Part shown: piece by piece, positions 1-5,246 of the stretch
How positions within the stretch are numbered: the first letter of the stretch is position 1
Layout of the letters: every line of letters begins with the position of its first letter
Assembly (NCBI GenBank): GCA_045616165.1
Contig: JAZLGF010000025.1
Coordinates: forward strand, 1-6,532
DNA from: RGIG5612 sp045616165
GTDB lineage: Bacteria > Bacillota > Clostridia > Lachnospirales > Lachnospiraceae
Length of the DNA stretch: 6,532 nt
Direction: 5' to 3'
The notes under the pieces: model-generated
Database searches by the model: none
What the model saw: the letters and a program-made list of their open reading frames with translations, nothing else
What the model was told of the DNA's origin: nothing
Position numbers and translations under genes: made by a program

Positions 1-2
1 AA

Positions 3-377
3 GGGCGGAATAACCCTCCGCATCCTGAAATCTGGATTAAGTATTTCCTTAGAATGGTAAAACTATATTCTGCTAAGGTATGTGAAATATCTACTGATTC
101 GAATAACGTTGGAATTGAAGAAAGTCTTTCTTTCCTAAAACGCAAAGAAAAGGAACTTCTTGTTCTTTTAATTCAGAAGTACAGGGGTGAATTTACACCG
201 ATTGAGTTAAGTGAAAAGCTAAATGTAACAAATAAAACCGTTATTAATAGATTGTCTGTTCTTGCACAAAATGGATTTGTAATTCCTGTTCTGGTTAAAG
301 AAAGAATCAGATCATACACATTAAGTGACTTTTCTAAAGATAATGCAGATGAAATATTGCACAAAACAGAGGAATAA
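3..377 (+). CDS. Fic family protein, C-terminal part with winged helix (5' end outside window)
   Basis: The frame is open from the first bases of the window to the TAA at 375-377, so the ATG at 54 is probably internal. The codons before it read PPHPEIWIKYFLRMV, which resembles the helix after the catalytic core in Fic proteins of the Fic plus winged-helix architecture. The rest (about nt 141-345) looks like a winged helix-turn-helix: a helix rich in Lys and Glu, then TPIELSEKLNVTNKTVINRL as turn and recognition helix, then a hydrophobic wing ending in SYTLS. Fic proteins transfer AMP or other nucleotide moieties to target proteins, and the terminal winged helix is usual in one large subgroup. 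The catalytic motif lies outside the window, so activity cannot be judged. The gene is followed after 10 bases by repeat R1 and its terminator. Alternative: a stand-alone 107-residue winged-helix regulator starting at 54, which is less likely because no ribosome binding site precedes that ATG. Confidence 0.7.
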   Translation, partial: GRNNPPHPEIWIKYFLRMVKLYSAKVCEISTDSNNVGIEESLSFLKRKEKELLVLLIQKYRGEFTPIELSEKLNVTNKTVINRLSVLAQNGFVIPVLVKERIRSYTLSDFSKDNADEILHKTEE

Positions 378-387
378 TTTGCAATTG

Positions 388-470
388 AATTGTCAACTGG
401 CAGTTAACCTTTATAAAAAGCAAAATCAATATAATAGAGTCGTAAGTTGAAGCTTATGGCTCTATTTTTT
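388..470 (+). repeat. 83-bp direct repeat, copy R1
   Basis: This stretch aligns without gaps to 6287-6369 with about 12 mismatches (roughly 86% identity), half of them clustered in a 9-base segment (413-421). Its left part is an 11-base palindrome, AACTG-G-CAGTT (395-405). The middle holds TATAAT (430-435). The right part is a terminator hairpin with a T-tract. Similarity stops right after the T-tract, and the truncated ADP-ribosylglycohydrolase frame begins a few bases later. Both copies lie 3' of Fic-type genes. Confidence 0.85.
435..470 (+). terminator. Intrinsic terminator of the upstream fic-type gene (inside R1)
   Basis: The stem pairs 435-446 (TAGAGTCGTAAG) with 453-464 across a 6-base loop. 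It has two G-T wobbles and is followed by six T residues. The copy in R2 turns one wobble into a normal T-A pair, so the fold is kept although the sequence differs. It should end transcription coming from the gene at 3-377. Confidence 0.75.
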
Positions 471-474
471 CTAA

Positions 475-999
475 AGTTATAATAGTTGCGGCAATGGATC
501 TGGTATGAGAGTGTCATCTGTAGGATGGCTATTTGATACATTAGAAGAGACACTTTTAAATGCAAAGATTTCAGCAGAAGTCACTCATAATCATCCCGAG
601 GGAATAAAAGGAGCTCAAGCTATTGCTGGTTCAATTTTCCTTGCTAGAAACGGTAAATCTAAAAAAGAAATCAAAGATTTTGTCACAAAATTTTGTGATT
701 ATGATTTAGATTTTACTCTTGATGAAATTAGACCAACCTATTATCATGACGAAACATGTCAAAAATCAGTTCCTCAGGCTATTGTAGCTTTTCTTGAAAG
801 TACAGACTTTGAGGATGCAATTAGATGCGCAATATCTATCGGAGGGGATAGCGATACCATTGCTGATATGACTGGAGCCATTGCAGAAGCATACTACGGA
901 GGAATCCCAGATTGGATGGCCAAAAAGGCTACAAATTATATCCCTAAAATGCTCCAAATTCAGGTTGATAGGTTTTATAATAGTATCTGTACAGATTAA
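475..999 (+). pseudogene. ADP-ribosylglycohydrolase (DraG/ARH family), N-terminal half missing
   Basis: The frame is open from codon 475 and reads SYNSCGNGSGMRVSSVGW, matching the central ARH motif normally seen as YNSFGNGSAMRVSPVG. Homology therefore starts upstream of the first ATG (505, 164 codons to the stop). Counting from that ATG, HNHPEG lies at residues 28-33, RPTYYHD near 76-82 and the metal-binding GGDSDT at 113-118. ARH enzymes remove ADP-ribose from proteins or small molecules using two magnesium ions. Part of the metal site comes from the N-terminal half, which is absent here (family members are about 250-300 residues). An in-frame stop at 472-474 and the repeat R1 lie directly upstream. 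The ATG at 505 has no convincing ribosome binding site. Changes inside the conserved motif (F to C, A to G) also suggest decay. It is probably a dead remnant; a folded partial protein cannot be excluded. Confidence 0.85.
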
Positions 1000-1060
1000 T
1001 GCATAGGTTGATGAGTTAAAAATAAAATGTAAGCATATCATTTCTAAACAATTGTTATTT

Positions 1061-1065
1061 GGTGA
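1061..1065 (+). promoter_or_regulatory. Ribosome binding site GGTGA deciding the start at 1071
   Basis: GGTGA lies five bases before ATG 1071. The frame also opens four codons earlier with TTG 1059, but that codon overlaps this site and has no ribosome binding site of its own. Confidence 0.6.
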
Positions 1066-1070
1066 CATTA

Positions 1071-1739
1071 ATGATTAATCAAGAAATAATAGAAGAAGTT
1101 AAAAGGTATTTAGCTGAAAAATATCAAGCAGAATCTGATATTGACGCGCTATTAAATCCACTTTCAATTGAGAAGGAGGATTCTAGTTTTGAAATTCCTG
1201 AATTCTTAACCCCAGAGGCTAGAGAATTTTCAGTTGATGCAGCAGATGAAGTAATTAGAAATAGCGGATATAATCCTGCGAATGACTTTCCTATTCCACC
1301 ATTCTGTGGTTTTGATGGGGGAGTAGATTATGATGAAGTTGAATGCAACAGCCTATATCCAGAAGACGATTTAAAGGGCAGATTGCAATTTGTTGATGAA
1401 AACTTTCGTGATATGCTCCTTAGAAAGATAGATGAAAAGGGTGTTACTGACTCATATTGCTATCATAAGGCAGGACTTCAACGGCAACATTTTAACAAGA
1501 TAAAAAATGAAAAGGATTATCGCCCAAAGAAATCAACTGTTATTGCCCTTGCTTTTGCGCTAGAACTTCCGGATTACGAGATAAATGAAATGCTTTTAAA
1601 AGCTGGATTTGCGCTTTCTCCAAGCAGTAAATTTGACTTAATAATTAAATATTGCATAGAAAAGAAGATATATGATATTACAAAGGTTAATGAGCTTCTT
1701 TTTTCATTTGATCAAGAGCTTTTGGGCTCAAAAATGTAA
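1071..1739 (+). CDS. Protein with C-terminal XRE-like helix-turn-helix (222 residues)
   Basis: The N-terminal ~100 residues are acidic and low in order, with EEVKRYLAEKY near 8-18 and a Pro/Gly/Asp-rich stretch at 68-100. The C-terminal half is a conserved-looking module: FVDENFRDMLLRKIDEKG (107-124), then CYHKAGLQRQHFNKIKNEKD (130-149) as helix-turn-helix, RPKKSTVIALAFALEL (151-166) as the packing helices, then LLKAGFALSPSSKFDLII. The spacing follows the XRE/Cro pattern. From memory, similar C-terminal modules occur in Firmicutes proteins that also carry a macro (ADP-ribose binding) domain; here no macro domain is present. It follows the broken ARH gene by 71 bases and is closed by a strong terminator. 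A DNA-binding regulator or a protein-interaction adaptor is likely; the target is unknown. Nothing looks truncated. Confidence 0.75.
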   Translation: MINQEIIEEVKRYLAEKYQAESDIDALLNPLSIEKEDSSFEIPEFLTPEAREFSVDAADEVIRNSGYNPANDFPIPPFCGFDGGVDYDEVECNSLYPEDDLKGRLQFVDENFRDMLLRKIDEKGVTDSYCYHKAGLQRQHFNKIKNEKDYRPKKSTVIALAFALELPDYEINEMLLKAGFALSPSSKFDLIIKYCIEKKIYDITKVNELLFSFDQELLGSKM

Positions 1740-1774
1740 CTTGCGAGTTGACCTAATTTGTTTCTGAATCCCTT

Positions 1775-1809
1775 AAGATGTAACTGTAAAAAGCAGTTAC
1801 ATCTTTTTT
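1775..1809 (+). terminator. Intrinsic terminator after the XRE-like gene
   Basis: A perfect 12-bp stem (1775-1786 AAGATGTAACTG with 1794-1805) with a 7-base loop is followed by a run of T to 1809. It ends only nine bases before the ribosome binding site of the vWA gene. No clear promoter fits between hairpin and gene, so the vWA gene depends on readthrough or on a promoter upstream of the hairpin, in which case the hairpin would act as an attenuator. Confidence 0.8.
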
Positions 1810-1832
1810 ATTAGTTCAAAGGAGATATTTAG

Positions 1833-2477
1833 ATGAAAAAGGGATTAACGGAATTAGTAGTTATTTTGGACGCAAGTGGATCAATGTATGACTTAACATC
1901 AGATACTATCGGAGGTTTTAATTCACTTATTGAAAAGCAAAAGAAAACAGAAGGGGATGTCTTAGTTTCAGTTGTTACTTTCAATGAAAGAAGCAAAGTG
2001 GTCTACGACAGAGTGCCTCTTGATAAAATTGAGAAGATGACAGGCAGTCAGTATATTGCAAATGGTTGCACTGCCTTAATCGATGCTATTGGCGGGGCAG
2101 TTCATCATATTTCTAATGTACATAAGTACATTAGAGAAGAAGATTGTCCAGAACATACACTTTTTGTTATTACTACTGATGGACTTGAAAATTCTAGTCA
2201 TATTTATTCAAGTGATAAAGTGAAAGAAATGATTAAGGCTAAAGAAGAACTTGGATGGGAATTCTTATTCTTAGGAGCAAATATTGATGCGGTTGAAACT
2301 GCCAAAGGACTTGGTATTCATGAACGAAATGCCGTAGATTACCTTGCAGATGCAAGCGGTATAGATATGATGTTTGGGGGAGTTTCAGAAGCTGTTAGCT
2401 GTATGAGAGCAGGCAACGCCATGGAAGATTCGCATTGGGCTGATGAAATTAAAAAAGATTATAAAAACAGAAAATAA
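1833..2477 (+). CDS. vWA domain protein (TerY-like, intact MIDAS)
   Basis: Almost the whole 214-residue protein is one von Willebrand factor A domain. The metal-ion-dependent adhesion site is complete: D13-x-S15-x-S17 in ILDASGSM, T80 in GCTALIDAIGG, and D116 in VITTDGLEN. The stretch GWEFLFLGANIDAVETAKGLGI that follows is also typical of the bacterial cytosolic subgroup near TerY. There is no signal peptide or membrane segment, so it acts in the cytoplasm. vWA domains bind partner proteins through the bound metal. The start is firm: AAAGGAGA at 1818-1825, seven bases before the ATG. Its stop codon shares one base with the ATG of the SepF-like gene, so the two are very probably translated together, and the neighbour is the natural candidate partner. 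Exact function is not deducible from sequence. Confidence 0.9.
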   Translation: MKKGLTELVVILDASGSMYDLTSDTIGGFNSLIEKQKKTEGDVLVSVVTFNERSKVVYDRVPLDKIEKMTGSQYIANGCTALIDAIGGAVHHISNVHKYIREEDCPEHTLFVITTDGLENSSHIYSSDKVKEMIKAKEELGWEFLFLGANIDAVETAKGLGIHERNAVDYLADASGIDMMFGGVSEAVSCMRAGNAMEDSHWADEIKKDYKNRK

Positions 2478-2899
2478 TGAGCTTTATAGATAAACTGGCA
2501 GGAATATTTGGGTTTGATTTTGTAGAAGAAGTCGAGCAGGAGCAGGAAATTGCTCCTGCTTCTTCTGATATAATTGAGCAGTCAAGAGTAACCTTTCATA
2601 CACTTCCTAGATTCACGGAAGAAATGCCACAATCTTATACAATATTTGAGCCCAAAAGCTATGATGAATGTCAAATAATGGCCGATAAATTGAAAAAGGG
2701 GCAAAATATCATAGTAAAATACGGTTATACAACAACTTCTCTTGCGAGGTGTATTTTTTACTTTATGGATGGCTGTATATATGCCTTAGATGGCTCAAAA
2801 GAGAAGATTTCAAATGATATATTTCTCTATCTCCCAAAAGGAATAGAAATAAAAAAGGATTTTCCAATGGATACTCGTTTAAAAACACCTTGGAGGTAG
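2477..2899 (+). CDS. sepF: SepF-like cell-division protein paralogue
   Basis: The layout matches SepF: a short N-terminal amphipathic segment (MSFIDKLAGIFGF, 1-13) of the kind that anchors SepF to the membrane, an acidic variable linker (14-50), then the compact SepF/DUF552 fold. In that fold, FEPKSYDECQIMADKLKKG (57-75) corresponds to the usual FEPRSFEEAQ segment, NIIVKYG to the central strand, and DGCIYALDG (98-106) plus NDIFLYLP (113-120) to the dimer-forming sheet. SepF tethers FtsZ to the membrane and bends it at the division site. At 140 residues it is near normal length. The housekeeping sepF sits in the ylm/divIVA cluster; none of those genes are here, so this is probably an accessory paralogue. 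Translation is likely coupled to the vWA gene through the TAATG overlap, with no separate ribosome binding site visible. A terminator follows. A role in modulating division is inference. Confidence 0.85.
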   Translation: MSFIDKLAGIFGFDFVEEVEQEQEIAPASSDIIEQSRVTFHTLPRFTEEMPQSYTIFEPKSYDECQIMADKLKKGQNIIVKYGYTTTSLARCIFYFMDGCIYALDGSKEKISNDIFLYLPKGIEIKKDFPMDTRLKTPWR

Positions 2900-2915
2900 A
2901 TATACAGAGATTAGT

Positions 2916-2938
2916 AAAGGGCTAAAGAAGCCCTTTTT
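2916..2938 (+). terminator. Intrinsic terminator of the vWA-sepF pair
   Basis: A 7-bp stem (AAAGGGC 2916-2922 with 2930-2936) encloses the loop TAAAGAA, and the T-run extends to 2938. The stem is GC-rich at the loop end. It ends 11 bases before the first possible start of the next gene. Confidence 0.65.
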
Positions 2939-2949
2939 GTGTACCAAAA

Positions 2950-3762
2950 ATGGGCTTCAAAAATAAGTATCATACAATTGGTGAAAGGAAGGTGACAAAA
3001 TACTGCCTAATTATGAAGATGAAACATATAGCAATAACGAATAGTGAAGGAGATTATCTTGTAAAACAAAAGTTTAATACAGATATTAATTTAATATGCG
3101 CCAATTATGCTAATCAATTTTATATAGCTACTGCAAAAGAACTAAATTATCCAATTAAAACCTCTGATGAAGGGTGTGATTTAAAAGCCAAACGTAGCAT
3201 CTGTGATAATGGTGAAGTATCTTCTGAAATATCTTTGTCTAAAGAAGTACTGTCATGCCATTTATTTGATAATAATACTGACTATTCAAAAAAGCTTCTA
3301 CAATATAAAAAGAAGGCTGATTATTATAGCGAAAAGGATCTTGATAAAGTAACTGATACTTTCTTAGAAACAAAAGTCTTTAGAGCTAAGCTTTGTGAAT
3401 TCATCAAAAATTATGAGGCTTTTGTTTTAAGTGAGAAAAAACATATTAGCATTGAGATATCTTCTTCCGGGGAATTTATGGCAATCCAAAATGACGCGCT
3501 AAATCAGAAGACTGATTTAAGCGATGAGGAACATATTCTTTTTAATTTTTACTGTTTTATTGAACTTAACCGGTTTTGGGATGAGGTTTTAGAACTTCAA
3601 GTAATGAATCCTGTTAAAAGTCCTCTTTTGGTATTGGATTTAATAGGAAAAATTGGCCCAAAGTCGAAGGCGTTAAAAAATATTAAAAAGCAACGAATTA
3701 ACCCGAAAGACATTGTTGTAAAGGACGCTACATTAGAAGTTTTTAGATTAAGGCATGGCTAG
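2950..3762 (+). CDS. Unrecognised protein, possible degenerate ABC-ATPase C-terminal half
   Basis: I do not recognise this 270-residue protein. It is hydrophilic, with no signal peptide or membrane segment. The N-terminal part (about 25-60) looks like beta strands, and the middle (110-165) is Lys/Glu-rich and probably helical. The C-terminal part has LSDEEHILFNFYCFIELNRF (190-209) followed by PLLVLDLIGKI (225-235). The order resembles an ABC signature (LSxGE) helix and a Walker B strand in SMC/RecF-like ATPases, but the signature glycine is replaced, no Walker A is present, and Walker B lacks the glutamate. A functional ATPase is therefore unlikely; the resemblance may be chance. The start is uncertain. 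ATG 2950 has no ribosome binding site and overlaps the terminator region. A good AAGGAAGGTGA (2985-2994) lies 18 bases before the in-frame ATG 3013, further than usual. The gene ends just before an inverted repeat at 3763. Confidence 0.65.
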   Translation: MGFKNKYHTIGERKVTKYCLIMKMKHIAITNSEGDYLVKQKFNTDINLICANYANQFYIATAKELNYPIKTSDEGCDLKAKRSICDNGEVSSEISLSKEVLSCHLFDNNTDYSKKLLQYKKKADYYSEKDLDKVTDTFLETKVFRAKLCEFIKNYEAFVLSEKKHISIEISSSGEFMAIQNDALNQKTDLSDEEHILFNFYCFIELNRFWDEVLELQVMNPVKSPLLVLDLIGKIGPKSKALKNIKKQRINPKDIVVKDATLEVFRLRHG

Positions 3763-3798
3763 ATGAATATTTTAGGCGAATACGGCAAAAATATTCAT
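3763..3798 (+). repeat. 11-bp inverted repeat after the unknown gene
   Basis: ATGAATATTTT (3763-3773) is perfectly complementary to 3788-3798, with a 14-base spacer. There is no T-run after it, so it is not a clear terminator for the + strand. Its right arm touches the -35 box of the ATPase promoter, and AAAAATATTCA recurs at 3855-3865, so the arms may be binding sites for a regulator. Confidence 0.6.
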
Positions 3799-3826
3799 TG
3801 ACAAATCATTTGTCCGAAGTTAAGAT
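3798..3826 (+). promoter_or_regulatory. Predicted sigma-A promoter of the ATPase gene
   Basis: A consensus -35 box TTGACA (3798-3803) is followed after 17 bases by TAAGAT (3821-3826; 4 of 6 match TATAAT). Transcription would start near 3833, giving a leader of about 50 bases. Confidence 0.55.
3800..3814. promoter_or_regulatory. 15-base palindromic operator candidate over the -35 box
   Basis: GACAAAT-C-ATTTGTC is a perfect palindrome around one central base and overlaps four bases of the -35 TTGACA. A dimeric repressor bound here would block RNA polymerase. I cannot assign it to a known regulator. Confidence 0.5.
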
Positions 3827-3872
3827 ATTAGTGAAGAAAATTGCCGTAATTGTTAAAAATATTCAACATGAA

Positions 3873-3878
3873 AAGGAG
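3873..3878 (+). promoter_or_regulatory. Ribosome binding site AAGGAG deciding the start at 3884
   Basis: AAGGAG is five bases before ATG 3884 and eleven before ATG 3890. The upstream in-frame GTG 3878 lies inside the site itself, so it cannot be the start served by it. Confidence 0.65.
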
Positions 3879-3883
3879 TGGAG

Positions 3884-5131
3884 ATGTTTATGGAAATCAA
3901 AAGAGACTTATATCTTCAGCAGCTTATAAATAAACGAAATGACGGTATGGTTAAAGTTGTAACAGGTATCCGTAGATGTGGGAAATCTTACCTTCTTGAT
4001 CCATTATATAAAAACTATCTGATAGCGGATGGGGTTCCGGCAGATCATATAATTAAATATGAATTTGATCGAGCAATCAATAAAAAATATCATACTAATG
4101 CAGAGGCTTTAGAAAAAGAAATTTTGTCGTTAATAAAAGATGACGGCAATTACTATCTAATATTAGATGAAATCCAGCTTGTCCAAGGGTTTGAACTTGT
4201 TGTGACTGGTTTGCTACATGAACCTAATATTGATATTTATGTTACAGGAAGCAATTCTCGATTTTTGTCCACTGACATCATTACAGAATTTAGAGGCAGG
4301 GGTGAACAAATTCATGTAAGCCCGCTTTCATTTTCTGAATTTTATCCAGCATGTGGATACGATAAATATGATGCATGGAACGAGTATTTAACTTATGGAG
4401 GCATGCCACTGATTCTATTCAAAGAGTCTGATACTGAAAAATCACAGTATCTGAAAAACCTCTTCGAGCAAACATATTTTTCTGACATAGTAGAACGAAA
4501 CAGGATAAAACGTCTCGATATTATGGATACAACGGTTAATATATTGGCTTCTTCTATTGGTTCATTAACGAATCCTCAAAAAATATATGAGACATTTAAA
4601 AGTAGTGGAGAAAAGGAGATATCGCTTAATACTGTGAATTCGTATCTTTCTTTTCTAGAAGACGCTTTCATTGTAAAAAAGGCTATCCGCTTTGATGTTA
4701 AAGGAAGAAAATACATTAGCACACCACAAAAATATTATTTTTCTGATTTGGGACTTAGAAATGCAAGGCTCAATTTTAGGCAGCAGGAAGAATCTCACCT
4801 GATGGAAAATGCTATTTACAATGAGTTAGTAATGAGAGGCTTTAATGTTGATGTTGGAGTAGTTGAAATAAGAAAAGGAAATAAAAGAATTCAGTCAGAA
4901 GTTGATTTTGTTTGCAACTTTGGAGGAAATAGATATTATATCCAATCAGCGTTGAACTTATCAACTCCTGAAAAGACAATTCAGGAATCTAGATCATTGA
5001 ATCATATTCCTGATAATTTTAAAAAGATAATTGTGGTAAAGGATTATATAAAACCATGGAAGACGGATGATGGAATTTTAGTTCTTGGAATTATTGATTT
5101 TTTACTGGACAAATCGAGTATAGAAAGATAA
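3884..5131 (+). CDS. AAA ATPase with C-terminal DUF4143 (AAA_14 family)
   Basis: This 415-residue protein has the full layout of the common AAA_14 plus DUF4143 ATP-binding proteins. Walker A is GIRRCGKS (28-35), Walker B LILDEIQ (92-98, with D95 and E96), and the sensor strand is YVTGSNSRF (119-127). The family motif FRGRGEQIHVSPLSFSEF follows. The C-terminal domain (roughly 200-415) includes NELVMRGF and SEVDFVC (338-344), which line up with a restriction-endonuclease-like fold; the usual lysine after the last strand is not seen (YYIQSA, 351-356), so nuclease activity is doubtful. Length is normal and nothing is interrupted. These proteins are abundant in anaerobes and are often found in accessory or defence regions, but their role is not well established. 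It has its own promoter and palindromic operator candidate and is followed by 115 non-coding bases. ATG 3890 (MEIKRD) is an alternative start. Confidence 0.92.
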   Translation: MFMEIKRDLYLQQLINKRNDGMVKVVTGIRRCGKSYLLDPLYKNYLIADGVPADHIIKYEFDRAINKKYHTNAEALEKEILSLIKDDGNYYLILDEIQLVQGFELVVTGLLHEPNIDIYVTGSNSRFLSTDIITEFRGRGEQIHVSPLSFSEFYPACGYDKYDAWNEYLTYGGMPLILFKESDTEKSQYLKNLFEQTYFSDIVERNRIKRLDIMDTTVNILASSIGSLTNPQKIYETFKSSGEKEISLNTVNSYLSFLEDAFIVKKAIRFDVKGRKYISTPQKYYFSDLGLRNARLNFRQQEESHLMENAIYNELVMRGFNVDVGVVEIRKGNKRIQSEVDFVCNFGGNRYYIQSALNLSTPEKTIQESRSLNHIPDNFKKIIVVKDYIKPWKTDDGILVLGIIDFLLDKSSIER

Positions 5132-5184
5132 TTAATGGCAAAGGGTAAAGTTTTCAGGAAAATGTAAAGCTTGTGCATAGTGGG

Positions 5185-5213
5185 TTGATATTTAGGGAAC
5201 TTTATGATATTCT
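5185..5213 (+). promoter_or_regulatory. Predicted promoter of the second fic-type gene
   Basis: TTGATA (5185-5190) and TATTCT (5208-5213) are spaced by 17 bases. Transcription would start near 5220, about 27 bases before the ATG. The left arm of a long inverted repeat fills most of the spacer. Confidence 0.5.
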
Positions 5214-5236
5214 TTAACAGAACAAAGTTCCCTAAA
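5191..5236. promoter_or_regulatory. 13-bp perfect inverted repeat over promoter and ribosome binding site
   Basis: TTTAGGGAACTTT (5191-5203) and AAAGTTCCCTAAA (5224-5236) are perfect reverse complements with a 20-base spacer. The arm centres are 33 bp apart, close to three helical turns. The left arm lies between -35 and -10; the right arm lies just after the predicted start of transcription and includes the first bases of the ribosome binding site AAAGGAG (5234-5240). It is either a two-site operator for a repressor or, in longer transcripts reading through from upstream, an RNA hairpin that masks part of the ribosome binding site. Confidence 0.7.
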
Positions 5237-5246
5237 GGAGATTCAC

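Larger units (their letters stand above)
3781..3848 (+). repeat. 8-bp inverted repeat flanking the ATPase promoter
   Basis: TACGGCAA (3781-3788) and TTGCCGTA (3841-3848) are perfect reverse complements. They lie on either side of the predicted -35 and -10 boxes, about 60 bases apart centre to centre. This could allow looping by a regulator, but at 8 bp chance is possible. Confidence 0.45.

Noticed and set aside
173..364. Minus-strand open frame of 63 codons
   Set aside because: Lies inside the antisense of the Fic C-terminal frame, which has recognisable protein features; no ribosome binding site or family match.
404..435. TATAAT in R1 as a -10 box with TTAACC as -35
   Set aside because: The spacer would be 20 bases, R2 has TATAAC instead, and the predicted transcript would run straight into the terminator.
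766..1068. Minus-strand open frame of 100 codons
   Set aside because: Antisense to the ARH fragment, Cys/Ser-rich low-quality translation, no recognisable motif.
1748..1779. TTGACC and TAAGAT as a promoter for the vWA gene
   Set aside because: The spacer is 20 bases, the -10 box is poor and overlaps the terminator stem.
5135..5167. Ten-codon frame MAKGKVFRKM after the ATPase
   Set aside because: Too short, no ribosome binding site, no conserved feature.
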